Shown: positions 33,933-45,454 of the stretch, in pieces
Numbering within the stretch: position 1 is the first letter of the stretch
Layout: the number at the start of each line of letters is the position of its first letter
Assembly (NCBI GenBank): GCA_021029095.1
Contig: JAJOHG010000058.1
Location: forward strand, 124,001 to 188,000
From: Phellopilus nigrolimitatus
Lineage: Eukaryota > Basidiomycota > Agaricomycetes > Hymenochaetales > Hymenochaetaceae
Reading direction: 5' to 3'
DNA: 64,000 bases
Made by a program: the position numbers and the translations under genes
Notes under the pieces: model-generated
Database searches by the model: none
Told to the model about the DNA's origin: nothing
Seen by the model: only the letters and a program-made list of their open reading frames with translations

Positions 33933-35176
33933 ATGGCCTTAGGCATCAGCGTAGCCAGACAGCCCTTCAAGGGCTTGTACATTGCCCATTCTTTGCTGGG
34001 ACTCTGGCTTGTGCGAGTGCCATACTGGTCGGTCAGGAATCTGCTCCCGGCATGGCGCCCAAGGAGGTCGTGGTCGATTTTGCGCTGCTTGCAAGTCAGT
34101 CTTGCGCGGTTTTTCTTGCATCTCGGCGTAAAGTGCGTTTTTTTCCGCGCGCGGCGCTCCGCTGGCATGGCATGGCATGTCTAATCATGTGATACAGAGT
34201 CGGCGGTATCGGAAGGACGCCTGATCACAGAGCGCTGGAGCTCGGAAAGGGCGTCGACGGGCTATACGTCGACGGCGTGCCCGAGCTCGTCGCCGGGGAC
34301 GTGAAGAAATGGGCGGACTTCGCAGGCGTCGCGCCCACCCGGATCCCCGGCTACTGGTACCACAAACCGGGCGCGCACGTCGTCATGGGCGAGGCGCCCC
34401 GCGCGGGCGAGAAGGTCGCGTACTGCCTCCACGGCGGCGGTTACGCCGTGTTCTCCGCACACCCAGCGACGCCGTACGCGGTCGTCCCGCGCGCGCTCGT
34501 CGCGCACATCCCCGCGCTCCGCCGCGCGTTCGCGATCGAGTACCGGCTGACGGCCGCCGGCACGCACCCGTTCCCCGCGCAGCTGCTCGACGCGCTGGCG
34601 GGGTACAGCTACCTTGTGAACACAGTCGGGTTCAGCCCCGAGAATATCGTCGTCGTCGGCGACTCCGCAGGCGGCAATTTGGCGCTCGCGCTCACGCGTT
34701 ACCTCGGCACGAATGCAGGCGCGCTTCCCCTCCTGCCTGCACCGCCCGGCGCGCTCGTGCTCCTCTCGCCGTGGGGCGACCTGTCCGGCTCGCACGATAC
34801 GCCGGGCTCGGCCGCGTTCCGGTACGCTCCGTCGGACTACATCTCCACCCCGCTGGTGAACGCCTGGGCGAGCGCGTACCCCGGCCCGCACGGGCACGCG
34901 CTCCTCGCGGACGCGTACGTCTCGCCCGCGAGCAAGGACGTAGAGCACGTCAGCTTCAAGGGCTTCCCGCGCACGTTCATCTCGCTCGGCGACGCGGAGA
35001 TACTGGTCGACCAGATCGAGACGCTGCGCGCGCGCCTGGCGGCGGACGTCGGCGAGGCGCGCGTGGAGACGTTCGTGTCGAAGGACGCGTGCCACGACTT
35101 CCTGTGGTTCGAATGGTTCGAGCCGCAGCGCGGAGAGGTGCTCACGGCGATCTCGAGCTGGATCGAGAGTCTTTGA
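33933..35176 (+). CDS. HSL-type alpha/beta hydrolase, copy 2
   Basis: Exons 33933-34132 and 34198-35176 encode 392 aa, the same structure as copy 1. Catalytic landmarks are HGGGY at about 145, GDSAGG (Ser about 223), LGDAEIL (Asp about 332) and ACHDF (His about 366). Upstream homology starts MALGISVARQPFKGLYIAHS and continues LLGLWLVRVPYWS, then PAWRPRRSWSILRCLQ. Differences from copy 1 are scattered substitutions (for example NAWASAYPGPHGH for NSSASVYAGPHGR), with no stops, so both copies could be active. The intron donor GTGCGT and the in-phase junction were preferred over an earlier GTCAGT because only the former keeps frame. Confidence 0.88.
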
Positions 35177-36130
35177 TTCTGTTTTCATTTATATATATTG
35201 TATTCGGATGTACACGTATATGCTTGCTTATTTTCTTTGCCAGATCATCGAGCAGCCTGGAACTTAAGTGCAGATAGGAAGATATAGTCTCGAGCTTTGA
35301 CCATCTACCAGCAAGTGCACTGACTCTCAAAGAAAAAAGCATCCCTGTGCGCCTTATACTTGAATCCGGGTGTTTGGAAATAGAAATCAGATCTGCAGTT
35401 GCATCCGTGCCAGACTCAAAGAGCAAGACGCAGAGAGGACGTAAATTCAGATGTGATCCTCTCGCAAACGGCTGTCTAATACGGAGTGTCGACTTCCTTT
35501 ATTTCTAGGCTGGCAATGAGTCCCTCCGTCCTTGGATGATTTAATCATGACACTCCTGATTGAAATAATGTTCGATTCTGCAGCACGAAGTTTGTATATA
35601 AATTTGACCGCAACTGAGAGTCTTTGAATATTGGATTGCGATGCCGGGATCGGAAGTGTGCCAGGATAGTCCAGAAGGTACCGCCCTAGAAGGGGTGAAT
35701 GGAGGGTGGATAGTGATGGAGGGAATTGAGAATTATGGTCGAAGGGCACGCGTGTTCAAGGTGGACCGAAATGAGGTGCCCTCGCCGTCCGTTGTTCTGC
35801 CTCTCCACCGGAAGCGCGCAGCTCCTTCGGTTCACCCGACTGCGGAGAACATTCCAAATGAGGCCAGCCGCGAGACTGGTTACGGGCCCACCTCAAATGC
35901 TCCTGAGCACCGAAAGCTTTGCTTCCCGGCCCGTGCAAACATACAATTGTAGCCATCCACCGTGGTAGCTGGTTACGAGCCCAGTACAAGCTGCATCTGC
36001 TGTGTGCATTGCCCGACAGCTTTGCCTCTCACCCTGTGCAAACACAGTATTGTTGCCGTCCTCTACGGACTAGTAACCACTGCGGTTGCTGGTTACGAGC
36101 CTGGCGCAAACTGCGTAGGCATATAAGAGC

Positions 36131-38054
36131 ATGCCTCCTGCTGTGGGAGTTGGCCATTCAATCATTCAGCAATGTCTTCATTCAATGTTTGTGTTTGCTT
36201 CCCATGTTTACCCAGCTGAATGACAACTCAATCTAACTGTCTGTTTATTTCAGCCGTGCGAATTGCTCCGCAGACTCACTTCTGGACGTGTCCCTCAGCT
36301 GCCCAGAAATTCAGAGCCTTCCAACAACTCTCAGGTCACAGACCGTTCATCAAGCCATCCAACAATTGTCCCAGATCGTCCATTAACCCATTCAGCAGTC
36401 TTCCCAGATCAGCCATTGATACATTCAGGAAAGTCTTCCAATATCTCTAGGGTCTCCGGTAATGTCTGGACCAAGATTGCACTGTTTTGTGGTCTTCTGG
36501 AAGTCCTTAATCTCGAGCGTGTATGTGATTCCAATGTTTACCTGGCTCAACAGTATTTACCTTCGTTTTAGACATGTAAGTATTTCCGCTTCATCCTTTA
36601 TGACAGAGTCTTCTGGCTACATCGCCTCCATGCGCTGGAGCAACATGAAGCACCTGATCTACCTCGCCACATTCGCATCAGCAGCCTCTCCGTGCTTGAA
36701 CTGCGCAGACTTGTCGTACGTGCTCACCGGCGGCATCTCAAATACACCGGCAAAGCCCCATTCAAACTCACACGAAAGTCCACAGTACACGATCTTGCTA
36801 CAACCTCACATATGCTTTCAGTACCCAAACTGCTCCCTGGTGGCACACTCTTTCTTTCCCTTACACGGTTTGAACAAAAGTTGGAATGTTTCAGTGTGCC
36901 AGGTGGCGAGTGTATCAATTCACACAAGCCAGAAATCAAGCAATCTGACAATCACACGCAGCCTGAGACATATGCATATTCAGTGGATTGCTTTGGCTAT
37001 GACATGCAGGAAAATGGTGACGTGCGTGTGATCATGGTGGGTGACTCTCCTGGCATGAGAACTAACTCAAGGTAAGAAATGCAACATCTATAGAACATGC
37101 AAACTACCGTATCATGCTGATACTTTATCAGTTCCACAACTTTTGCATCTCTTGAGGTATTCCAGATTTCACCCCAAATGAAGCCTGCTAGACAACTGTA
37201 CAATCAGTCAAGGGAAATCCCTTTTGATGAATTTTACATATTTGAGATTGCAAAGTTATGTGGTGATGTATTAGCAGTCTACAGGTGGAAATGTCTTTTC
37301 CTAATGTTCTGGAGAGAAGAGCGCTCTGTTGCAATTGTCAAGGTGTGTATTGACATCTTATTACAGGATGCAAGAGGAAATTGGCTGATGCTTTTCCGTG
37401 TAGAGTCGTTTCACAAGTGTGGAATTGGTAGACAACTATCTCATTTGCATGATGCAGGAAGAACCTGAAGGCCATTCAATTGTGGCCATCCAGCTTTCAT
37501 CAGTGCACGCCATTCTGCCTAGAGCCACCAAGTCAAAGACACTGACACTTGATGCTGTTCCGCATACCAAATGCTTTGTGCCATCCAAACATGCCTTGGC
37601 TATGGAAAACAAAAAAATGTCTGTTTGTAACTTCCACTGGAAGTCTGAAGCTGAAAGAAGATCAAAAGGAATCACTATCACAGTATCGCAAACTGGAGAG
37701 GATAGAAGAACCGGACAAATATTCTTTGTGGTGGACTCTTTTCTCTTGCGGGCTCCACTCTTAAGTGATGGCCTTCCAGACCTCACACACATCAGGAATC
37801 TTCAGTTGAAGCTACACCAACTGTATGGCTCTCATGCGTTTCCAAACGCACCGTCACAGATTAGCTCAACATTGATATCGAGTTCCGCCTGGAAGAACAG
37901 ATGGGCACTCGCAACTATCTCTGATGAGAAAGATCTGGTATTGAATGAATTGACAGTAGATAGAGATTCTCTTGTATTTATGGAATTTTTCAGTGGGGCT
38001 CTTTATTTCTTGACAGGCCGCTCCCAATCTCTCGTCATTCAATATTTTGACTGA
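36131..38054 (+). CDS. F-box protein, copy C
   Basis: A tentative start at 36131 (MPPAVGVGHS) splices to PCELLRRLTSGRVPQLPRNS, then the F-box-like helix pair GNVWTKIALFCGLLEVLNLE, an intron 36521-36571, and TCKYFRFILYDRVFWLHRLH. It continues LELRRLVVRAHRRHLKYTGK, LFLSLTRFEQKLECFSVPGG and YAYSVDCFGYDMQENGDVRV, an intron near 37073, then SLEVFQISPQMKPARQLYNQ, LAVYRWKCLFLMFWREERSV, LTLDAVPHTKCFVPSKHALA and SQSLVIQYFD. Near 37420-37460 the frame changes relative to copy A. An exact intron was not resolvable, so one lesion is possible. The role is inferred as an SCF substrate adaptor; the C-terminal domain is not a recognised WD40 or LRR. Confidence 0.65.
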
Positions 38055-38457
38055 AGCACATCTTTTAGCCCAGTCTGCTTTTCAGTAAACACATTATTAG
38101 TAGCTTAGCATAAATATATAAAGATGCTGTGTGATAAGTTTTAAATTGTCAGGCTACGGGAATACAGTGGCCATTATTCGGCAGAGTGAACCTTCCCCAT
38201 TATATGCATTTGGCCCCATGGCATGTGTGGCTTGGTGCATAAGCCCGTAGGGCGCGTAGATACAGAAAAGCAAGCAAATAAGTTGTGCGGTCTCTCAGCA
38301 CGAGCGCCCTCGACGCGCGCGGCGCGCCGAACAGCATCGCCCTGTCCGCAGGACAGAGCCAGTGCCTGCACGTGCCCCGTGCTCTCGTCAATTCGGCGTG
38401 CGCATTATCAATTTCTGATTTTTGCCTGCAGGCACCAATGGCCAATGGCATTCTCGT

Positions 38458-39425
38458 CACTTCAGGCACCCCCCTACAGAGGACCTATTAGGTATAACTC
38501 TCCCCAAGAGGGTTTGGCCTATTAGGTCCCCTTTTTCAGTGGCATTCCCAAGGGGTGTGGGTTTTCCCAGAGGTCTGGATTTTCCCAATTTCGGGAATTC
38601 CCCAGACTGATCTCAGGGTCTCTGGGAAAACCCAACCATGGGTAATCCCATAGCTTGTCACTGGCTGTCAGGGGGTCCTGGTTCGGGAATTCCCCAATAA
38701 ATATTTTTAATTATAGCAGTTTTTTCTTTGCTGCATAGCATACATATACTGGATTCTACAGTACTAATTAGAGCCCAAACCACACTTTGAACTGGTCTGG
38801 GCCACCAGGGGTTTAGTACAAACTGGGTCAGAGGCAGGTTAATTCAGGGGCCAGGACATAATTCCTCTGACAAAATACAGGGAGTTAAGCCACAATGTAT
38901 ATATGGGCTTCCTTTTACTGTGCATGTCAATATGCCATATCACAGGGATAATTTCTCTTTCTAAAACTCCTATGGTAAAGTTGCAGTCATATTGCACAGG
39001 CTCATTTTAGAACAGTATAAAAGAAAACATGTTGGATTGCACAACTTATATCCTAAGATACAGATAACATTATCCTGACTGTACAGTACTATAGAGTTTT
39101 ACTGTGTGGTTATATGTAGTTATATGAGGTATTTACAAGCTTGGGAACTCCCAGCTTGGGAATTCCCAAGATAGGGATTTTTCAGTTGTGTTATTCCAAA
39201 GCTTGGGATCTTCCAGCATGGGTATTCCCAAGCTTGGGAACTCCCAAGTATGGGAACTCCCAGCATGGGTATTCCCAACTTTGGGAGATCCCAGCTTGGG
39301 CATTCCCAAGCTTGGGGAATCCCAAAAATAGGACATCCCAGCCAGTCAAAATATATTTAAGACAAACTGGAAATGCTAGCAAAACTCAAGCCTTTCACAA
39401 CTTAGAATATTATAATAAGACAAAT
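38458..39425 (+). repeat. Left terminal inverted repeat of the 6990-bp element
   Basis: About 970 bp whose reverse complement occurs at 44440-45447. It includes GGGAATTCCC-rich palindromic stretches at 38520-38700 and 39135-39340. The peptide-like repeats seen there in several frames (GNSQHGYS and similar) are artefacts of the tandem DNA. Confidence 0.85.
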
Positions 39426-40029
39426 TTAAAATTGATTAAGTTACTTAACACAATCAATATGAGCCCTTTTTTCGGAGTTTCTGGGTCAATGCCACCTCCA
39501 TCTCAACACTTCGGCAGACCCTGATCTATACTGCCGTCTTCCCAGTATGGCACCAGTACCAGCCAATGCATACTTACATTGCCTGGTAATTACCGGGGGC
39601 CCAAGTTCGGCCTTACTACCGTGGTAATTGCTGTGGTAAACTTTTCTGGTAGTTTACATGGCCTGTACCACAGGGTTTTGATGCTCATGCCGGAGCGGCA
39701 CTGTACGGCAAGGTGCAAGGCAGTCCGGCATGTCCGGCAGACCCTTGAGCTTATCCTAAAACGGACAGGACTGTCATGGGTGCATGAAATTGATTATAAA
39801 TCATTCACTTATGCTACCGAGCGGGGCACTGCTATTTTCCCACTTCCCCGCCCGCCGAAGCCCGCCCTCCCGCTCGTCATCACCGGTGTCGGGCTCTTTT
39901 TTATCTTTTTCCCTTTTTCTCCAAATTATTATATATGCCGTATTTACAATACAAATTTGTTAGTATACACAAGAAATAAGCTATGCGGGCAGAAAGGAAA
40001 TGGGGGGAGAGCAAACGAAGAGAGGAGAA

Positions 40030-40245
40030 AGAAAAAGTAGACACGAGCTTTGTCATGCGCCCGAACGCGCCCGCAGCGTCGAAGTACTTGGCGTAGTACG
40101 CGACGACAGCGTTTGCGAGTGTCTGGTGGATCGCATACACCTGCGAGACGTGGCCTTCGCTGTCGGCGCGCACGTGCTTCGAGAACTCCCAGTCGACGAG
40201 CCGCGAATGTGTTCGCGCGCGACGAGACGGTGCTGTCGCGCACGC
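40030..40245 (-). pseudogene. Unidentified gene fragment inside the 6990-bp element
   Basis: The minus strand reads HSRLVDWEFSKHVRADSEGH followed by VSQVYAIHQTLANAVVAYYA and KYFDAAGAFGRMTKL, a protein-like helical segment with no low complexity. It is cut off on both sides. I do not recognise the source gene. Confidence 0.45.
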
Positions 40246-40479
40246 AGCATGCGGTTTTCGTTTGTGCGACCCGTGGCATCGCCGATGTCTGCGTCTGGGT
40301 CTCGATACTGTACGCACGCGCATACATCTTGAGGACATGTGTCTTGAGATTGTATGCACGCGCGTACGTCCGCGCATGCATTCGTCTTGAAATTGCGCGA
40401 GAGCGCACGTCCGTGTCACCTCGGCGGAGAGCGTATGGCGCCGCGCACATCGTCATAGGGCTTGGGACTGCTATTGCGA

Positions 40480-40869
40480 CGAGCCATCCGCTATCAGTCC
40501 CGACGTAGATGCAGAAGACAGCATGGGACTGGGCCCTGACAGTGACACCTGAGTCAAACTCGGTGAAGTCGTAGCCTGATCCTGTGTTGTATGCATCGAG
40601 GAGGTTGCAGATGCGGGTGGTTGCGTCCCATTGCTTGTTGAAGCTGCAGGTATTGTAGAAGCTGACTGCGAAGTGCTATTCGCCGCTGAAGGATTCGCAC
40701 GTGTGAGCCGGCCATACATGTAGCACGCGGCACAACGAGCGCGTAGGCATGGCGCTTCACGCCTCGCGCGCTCGCTCAAGGAGCCGCGCCTGCTTGTCGT
40801 GACGGACCCGAGCGTGTCGACGCACTGGCGCAGACGATACACGATCTCCGTGATCGCGCTGGAACTTGC
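40480..40869 (-). pseudogene. Unidentified Ser/Thr-rich ORF joined to the RPL4 fragment
   Basis: A minus-strand frame of about 130 codons, SSAITEIVYRLRQCVDTLGS, then CAACYMYGRLTRANPSAANS, then Thr/Ser/Gln-rich sequence to a stop near 40471, follows directly on the uL4 piece. The origin is unknown. It looks like a captured exon of another gene. Confidence 0.4.
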
Positions 40870-41125
40870 GGGAGGAGACCTTCTGCACGTCAGCGTACGC
40901 ACCGAGCGCGGTGAGGAGCGCGACGGCCTCCTTCGTCTTGGTGAGCAACTCGGCGGCGACGGCGACGACGAGGGACACCTCCTCGACCTGCTCGATGTGG
41001 TGGCTGCGTGCGAGGACGAGAGCGGGGAGCGCAGAGGTGGCGAGCGCAGAGACAACGGCGAAGCGACGCTGGTTCTGGTTGACCTTGACGTGCCAGCAGT
41101 GCCAGACACCCGTCTAGCAACGACG
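40870..41125 (-). pseudogene. Ribosomal protein uL4 (RPL4) fragment, minus copy
   Basis: Using the coding frame, the minus strand reads [77 protein letters not shown] and then leaves uL4. This corresponds to the middle of fungal uL4, a 60S ribosomal protein. The match ends abruptly and foreign sequence follows. Confidence 0.85.
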
Positions 41126-41793
41126 CGGCGAACGACCGCGACACATCCTCCGACTTGAACCGCAGAGTTTTGCTATCGCGGCTGGCACCTCCAGTTCTCT
41201 GTTTCCGCTCCTTGTTCCTTTTCTACGCGTCTTTGCTGGATGGCGACGACGGCGCATAGGGGAGGAAGGCGAGTGCCTTGTCGAGCTGCTCCTGCGACGG
41301 CGAGGCGATAAACACGTTGTGCGCGCTTGCATAGGGCTACGGTTTCCCTGCAGCAACGCTGGCGCTGCTGTACTCCGGTGGAGGGGACACAATGCTGTTG
41401 CTCTTGTCCGACTCGGAGGAGGATACGTCGGAGACGAGTGGCGGGGGCCCACGAGTTGATACGACCATGGGTGATGAGCCAGGAGCATGCGGTGGTATCC
41501 GCCCGCTCGCGCTCTCCTCGGTGACGCGGGGATGGGGGTGCTTCCCACTACTGTCGCTGTCCGTGCGTGCTGCACTAACCGCTGGCGGGCTCTGCCGCGG
41601 TCCAGACTGTACAAAAGAGTCTGAAAAAGATGTCAGAGCGTCATTACAAGTAGACAAAGAGGTTTTTGTACTTACCTGAGGGTTTTGCGGTGTTGCTGAT
41701 GCCGTGGACGTCGTTGTTGTTGTCGACGAGCGACATCAAGGACGACGTCCGCGTTGCATCTGCGACGTCCGGCACTTTCCGCGAAGTGCTCAT
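41126..41793 (-). pseudogene. Ser/Pro-rich unknown gene 5' part, captured
   Basis: A good start at 41793 (MSTSRKVPDVADATRTSSLM, SLVDNNNDVHGISNTAKPS) is followed by an intron-like GGTAAGTAC to TTTGTACAG (about 41605-41677), then SGPRQSPPAVSAARTDSDSS, PPPLVSDVSSSESDKSNSIV, and after a TAG, YASAHNVFIASPSQEQLDKA with LAFLPYAPSSPSSKDA and a second stop. Near 41110-41165 it reads LRFKSEDVSRSFAASLLDG, then meets uL4. Splicing signals survive, but the in-frame stops make it a remnant. Source gene not recognised. Confidence 0.5.
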
Positions 41794-41799
41794 GCAGTG

Positions 41800-42660
41800 A
41801 CTTCCGAGCACGGTTTCTTTGATTTATACAACATTCAATACTTCTCCATTGCCCTTGAATATTTCTGAGGAGTTATATATATACTATTCCTACATTATTG
41901 AAATTTTGCAATAGCCCGATCACTCTGGATGTCCTTGGAGAAAGCATATATTTATGCTCTTCCCATGTAAAACCTTATTTTTGCAGTTTCACAAATTATT
42001 TTCTGCAATTCGATCGAGTGGACGGATTCAAGCAGTTTCTTTTTTAAATGGATCTATGTAGCTAGTATAAAATTATATGGGTGTCCGATGAGCTGTGGGA
42101 AGCTCACAAACATGCTATCTCGAAAACAACGTTTTGAAGCACGAACGGCATGCAAATTATGTTGCAAACTTGTCTTGTTCAGCTCAAATACACACTCTGT
42201 CACCCATTTCTTCTAACTCTCTAATCTAACACTTGAGAAATACTTATTTATATGTAAATATGTATGCCTCAAACTATCATAATTTTCAAAGATAAGGAAT
42301 AATTAAAATAAGACAAAAACGAGCTGTTTCGGACCTGAATTCACTAAAATGTCATGAAATCGCGCACGTTTTGACTTTTGAGTGCCGCAGAGCACCCCGT
42401 TCAGCCTGTAGTTTTTATTTAATGTCTATTGTACATATATCTACTACTATGTAAAATATGAGCTTTCTAGCATGAATGGTCTAATTTCTAAAAATCCAAA
42501 ACCTTGGCTGTTATGGTGTTGAAAGTGTCTCATTGGTGTAGTTCCTTTATAATTCCATATATTCTTGCTCCTGGAGGCCCTAAAATTATAAATCAGTGAA
42601 TCATAACATAAAGTAAATTATAATTATTTTTGTGTATTTTAATGTGGCACCAAACGAGCA
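41800..42660. other. AT-rich non-coding interior of the 6990-bp element
   Basis: No ORF above background is seen. The block is strongly AT-rich compared with the uL4 pieces on both sides. Confidence 0.6.
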
Positions 42661-43069
42661 GAAATGAATATACCACTGTCCGTTTCTTCTAGCCACAGTG
42701 TCGGCAGCACCCCGGCAAAGCAAATCATTACTCGATTTGGAATGCGGATCAGTCCCGGTGATGACGCGTCGTCTTTTTTTCCCGACGTCGTCTGCTACGT
42801 CGTCTGCGTCGCTGTCGCCCTCTGGCTTGCTGTTTCACTACTTGCTCGGCTGCGCTCTCCTGTTCTGTGCGACTGGCTCTTTTGACTCACCAACACCGCG
42901 CTAGCACCAGCACCCGCACCAGCACCAGCACCAACGACTTGCCACCCCCTCAACTCTCTTTTCCGCAATCTCAACGGCCGTTTGGCTCGTGTCCGTGTCG
43001 CGCAGTCCCACACGAAGGCCGGCTGGGACATGACAATGGTCATGTCCTCCCTTTAGGACCCCGAGAATG

Positions 43070-43830
43070 TGGCGAAAGGAACTGCCCATGGGCGGGCAGC
43101 GGAGGGTCACTGGTACGTGTTCTGTTTCTTATGTGTTATCTGTTCTTTAGCTGATCTGTGCAGCGGCGCGTCCATGTTGCAACCCAGAACCAGCGCCGCT
43201 TCGCCGTCGTCTCCGCGCTCACCGTGCTCATCCTCGCATGCGGTCACCGCATCGAGCAGGTCGAGGGGGTGCCCCTCGTCGTCGCCGCCGCTGACTCGCT
43301 CACCAAGACGAAGGAGGCCGTTGCGCTCCTCACCGCGCTTGGCGCGTACACCGACGTGCAGAAGGTCTCCTCGTCCCGCAAGCTCCGCGCGGGCAAGGGC
43401 AAGATGCGCAACCGCCACGGCCCGCTCGTCGTGTACTTCGAGGACAACGGCATCGTCAAGGCGTTCCGCAACCTCCCCAGCGTCAAGCTCGTCAATGTCA
43501 CGCACCTCAATCTCCTCCAGCTCGCGCCGGGTGGCCATCTCGGGCGTTTCGTCATGTGAACCGAGAGCGCATTTGCTCGCCTCAACGAGGTCTTCGGCAC
43601 GTTCCACACCGCCGCCATGCAGAAGAAGGACTACTTCCTCCCGACCACCAAGATCGCGAACCCCGACTTCAAATGCCTCATCAACAGCTCGGAGATCCAG
43701 GCCGTTGTACGCCCCGCGGGCCCGAAAATCCACAAGCGCCCCTGGACGCAGCACAAGAACCCGCTCACCAACAAGCTCGTTCTCTTCCGTCTCAACCCGT
43801 ACGCGAAGACCCTAGCAAGAGACGGCGGGT
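43070..43830 (+). pseudogene. Ribosomal protein uL4 (RPL4) fragment, plus copy
   Basis: After an intron-like stretch (GTACGTGTT at about 43112 to GTGCAG at 43163) the frame reads [100 protein letters not shown] and [17 protein letters not shown]. It then hits TGA where uL4 has Trp, and continues FARLNEVFGTFHTAAMQKKD, INSSEIQAVVRPAGPKIHKR, PWTQHKNPLTNKLVLFRLNP. A short deletion removed the RNRR-type basic loop and part of the VVSAL region. The nonsense codon and deletions make it non-functional. Confidence 0.9.
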
Positions 43831-44439
43831 TGGTCAGGGAGTGTGGGCGGTCGTATGGGTGGTGAGCGTAGAAATGCGGGACGACGAGCAGGGATACAGG
43901 GAAACAGCAGGCGGAGGAATGAACGGGCCCGAGGGCCCGATGCGATGCGCAGGCCAGGTGGCGGGTGGCGGCGTGCAAGTGAGCGAGCGTTCCCCGCCCC
44001 CTTTTAAAATGAATAATTCTTGTAGTATTATAATCTGAATGGATAGGTAATGAATACAAAAGCAAACAGGAAAAAAAATCAGGGCTCGCTGTCGCGGCGG
44101 GAGCGTCGGAACGACGTGATGCGCGTCGGGATCGCGTCGGCCTGCCGCCCAAAAAAGCAGGGGTGCGATCAATCAGGGGTGTCCGCAGGGTGCCAAGGCT
44201 GGGCAATGATATTACAAATACAAATAATTTCTAAAACAAGAGAAGTGCGCAACATCGTGCAACTATCAACCGCTTTTGGAGTAGGCCAGGGTCATGCCGG
44301 AGTGCCGGGACTGCCGATTAGAACCTGCTACAGCTCAGCAGCTGAAACTTTAAAATTACCATGGTAAGTAAAATTCTGGAAATGTGGTAACAAGCACCCA
44401 GGTAATCTTGTACGGCTCCTACACCCACCTGTAATATTG

Positions 44440-45447
44440 TCTTATTATGATGCACTGAATCTTAAGGTGTGAAAGACTTATCCTAAGTATGCTTTGTCTA
44501 GCTGGGAAATCCTGATCTTGGGAACTCCCAAAGTTGGGAATACCCATGCTGGGAGTTCCCATACTTGGGAGTTCCCAAGCTTGGGAATACCCATGCTGGG
44601 AGTTCCCAGTCTTGGGAATACCCATGCTGGGAGTTCCCAGTCTTGGGAATACCCATGCTGGGAGTTCCCAGTCTTGGGAATACCCATGCTGGAAGATCCC
44701 AAGCTTTGGAATAACACAACTGAAAAATCCCTATCTTGGGAATTCCCAAGCTGGGAGTTCCCAAGCTTGTAAATACCTCATATAACTACATATAACCACA
44801 CAGTAAAACTCTATAGTACTGTACAGTCAGGATAATGTTATCTGTATCTTAGGATATAAGTTGTGCAATCCAACATGTTTTCTTTTATACTGTTCTAAAA
44901 TGAGCCTGTGCAATATGACTGCAACTTTACCATAGGAGTTTTAGAAAGAGAAATTATCCCTGTGATATGGCATATTGACATGCACAGTAAAAGGAAGCCC
45001 ATATATACATTGTGGCTTAACTCCCTGTATTTTGTCAGAGGAATTATGTCCTGGCCCCTGAATTAACCTGCCTCTGACCCAGTTTGTACTAAACCCCTGG
45101 TGGCCCAGACCAGTTCAAAGTGTGGTTTGGGCTCTAATTAGTACTGTAGAATCCAGTATATGTATGCTATGCAGCAAAGAAAAAACTGCTATAATTAAAA
45201 ATATTTATTGGGGAATTCCCGAACCAGGACCCCCTGACAGCCAGTGACAAGCTATGGGATTACCCATGGTTGGGTTTTCCCAGAGACCCTGAGATCAGTC
45301 TGGGGAATTCCCGAAATTGGGAAAATCCAGACCTCTGGGAAAACCCACACCCCTTGGGAATGCCACTGAAAAAGGGGACCTAATAGGCCAAACCCTCTTG
45401 GGGAGAGTTATACCTAATAGGTCCTCTGTAGGGGGGTGCCTGAAGTG
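44440..45447 (-). repeat. Right terminal inverted repeat of the 6990-bp element
   Basis: Reverse complement of 38458-39425, but expanded by extra units of a 31-bp tandem repeat (44580-44695), so it is slightly longer than the left repeat. Confidence 0.85.
44580..44695. repeat. 31-bp tandem repeat, about 3.7 units
   Basis: Units contain CTTGGGAATACCCATGCTGG followed by GAGTTCCCAGT. Each unit is itself built from short palindromes (GGGAATACCC, TGGGAGTTCCCA). The left inverted repeat has fewer units, so copy number has changed in one arm. Confidence 0.9.
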
Positions 45448-45454
45448 TTCTCGT

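Larger units (their letters stand above)
33300..38457. repeat. Right arm of large inverted segmental duplication
   Basis: It mirrors 11109-23990 (minus insertions). It starts inside the Iml2 fragment (about 40 bp encoding LESQSQ-like residues in reverse at 33305-33345), passes hydrolase 2 and F-box copy C, and runs to 38250. Beyond that it matches the flank of F-box copy B up to the second 7-kb element at 38458. Confidence 0.85.
38458..45447. mobile_element. 6990-bp TIR element with about 1-kb terminal inverted repeats and captured RPL4 pieces
   Basis: The ends read CACTTCAGGCACCCCCC at 38458 and the reverse complement at 45447. A 7-bp duplication TTCTCGT flanks it (38451-38457 and 45448-45454). 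The unoccupied sequence is present in the paralogous segment around 25540-25560 (reverse strand), confirming both borders. The inverted repeats extend inward to roughly 39425 and 44440. The interior has ribosomal protein uL4 fragments and other gene debris, an AT-rich non-coding block (41800-42660), and no recognised transposase. Superfamily unassigned. Confidence 0.88.

Noticed and set aside
22129..35176. Bacterial origin of the HGGG hydrolases by horizontal transfer
   Set aside because: Both copies share a correctly spliced fungal intron and a fungal-type N-terminus, and the motif is common in fungal HSL-type esterases.
43070..43830. Functional uL4 gene
   Set aside because: An in-frame TGA replaces a conserved Trp, conserved basic residues are deleted and the 5' part is absent.
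44494..44785. Regularly spaced repeats that look like a CRISPR array or a repeat protein
   Set aside because: The sequence is a fungal transposon arm. Units are adjacent 31-bp palindromic repeats without unique spacers, and the open frames on both strands are by-products of the repeat.
38458..45447. Retroposed (processed) uL4 copy
   Set aside because: An intron-like segment precedes the plus copy, there is no poly-A tail, and the pieces sit in both orientations inside a TIR element.
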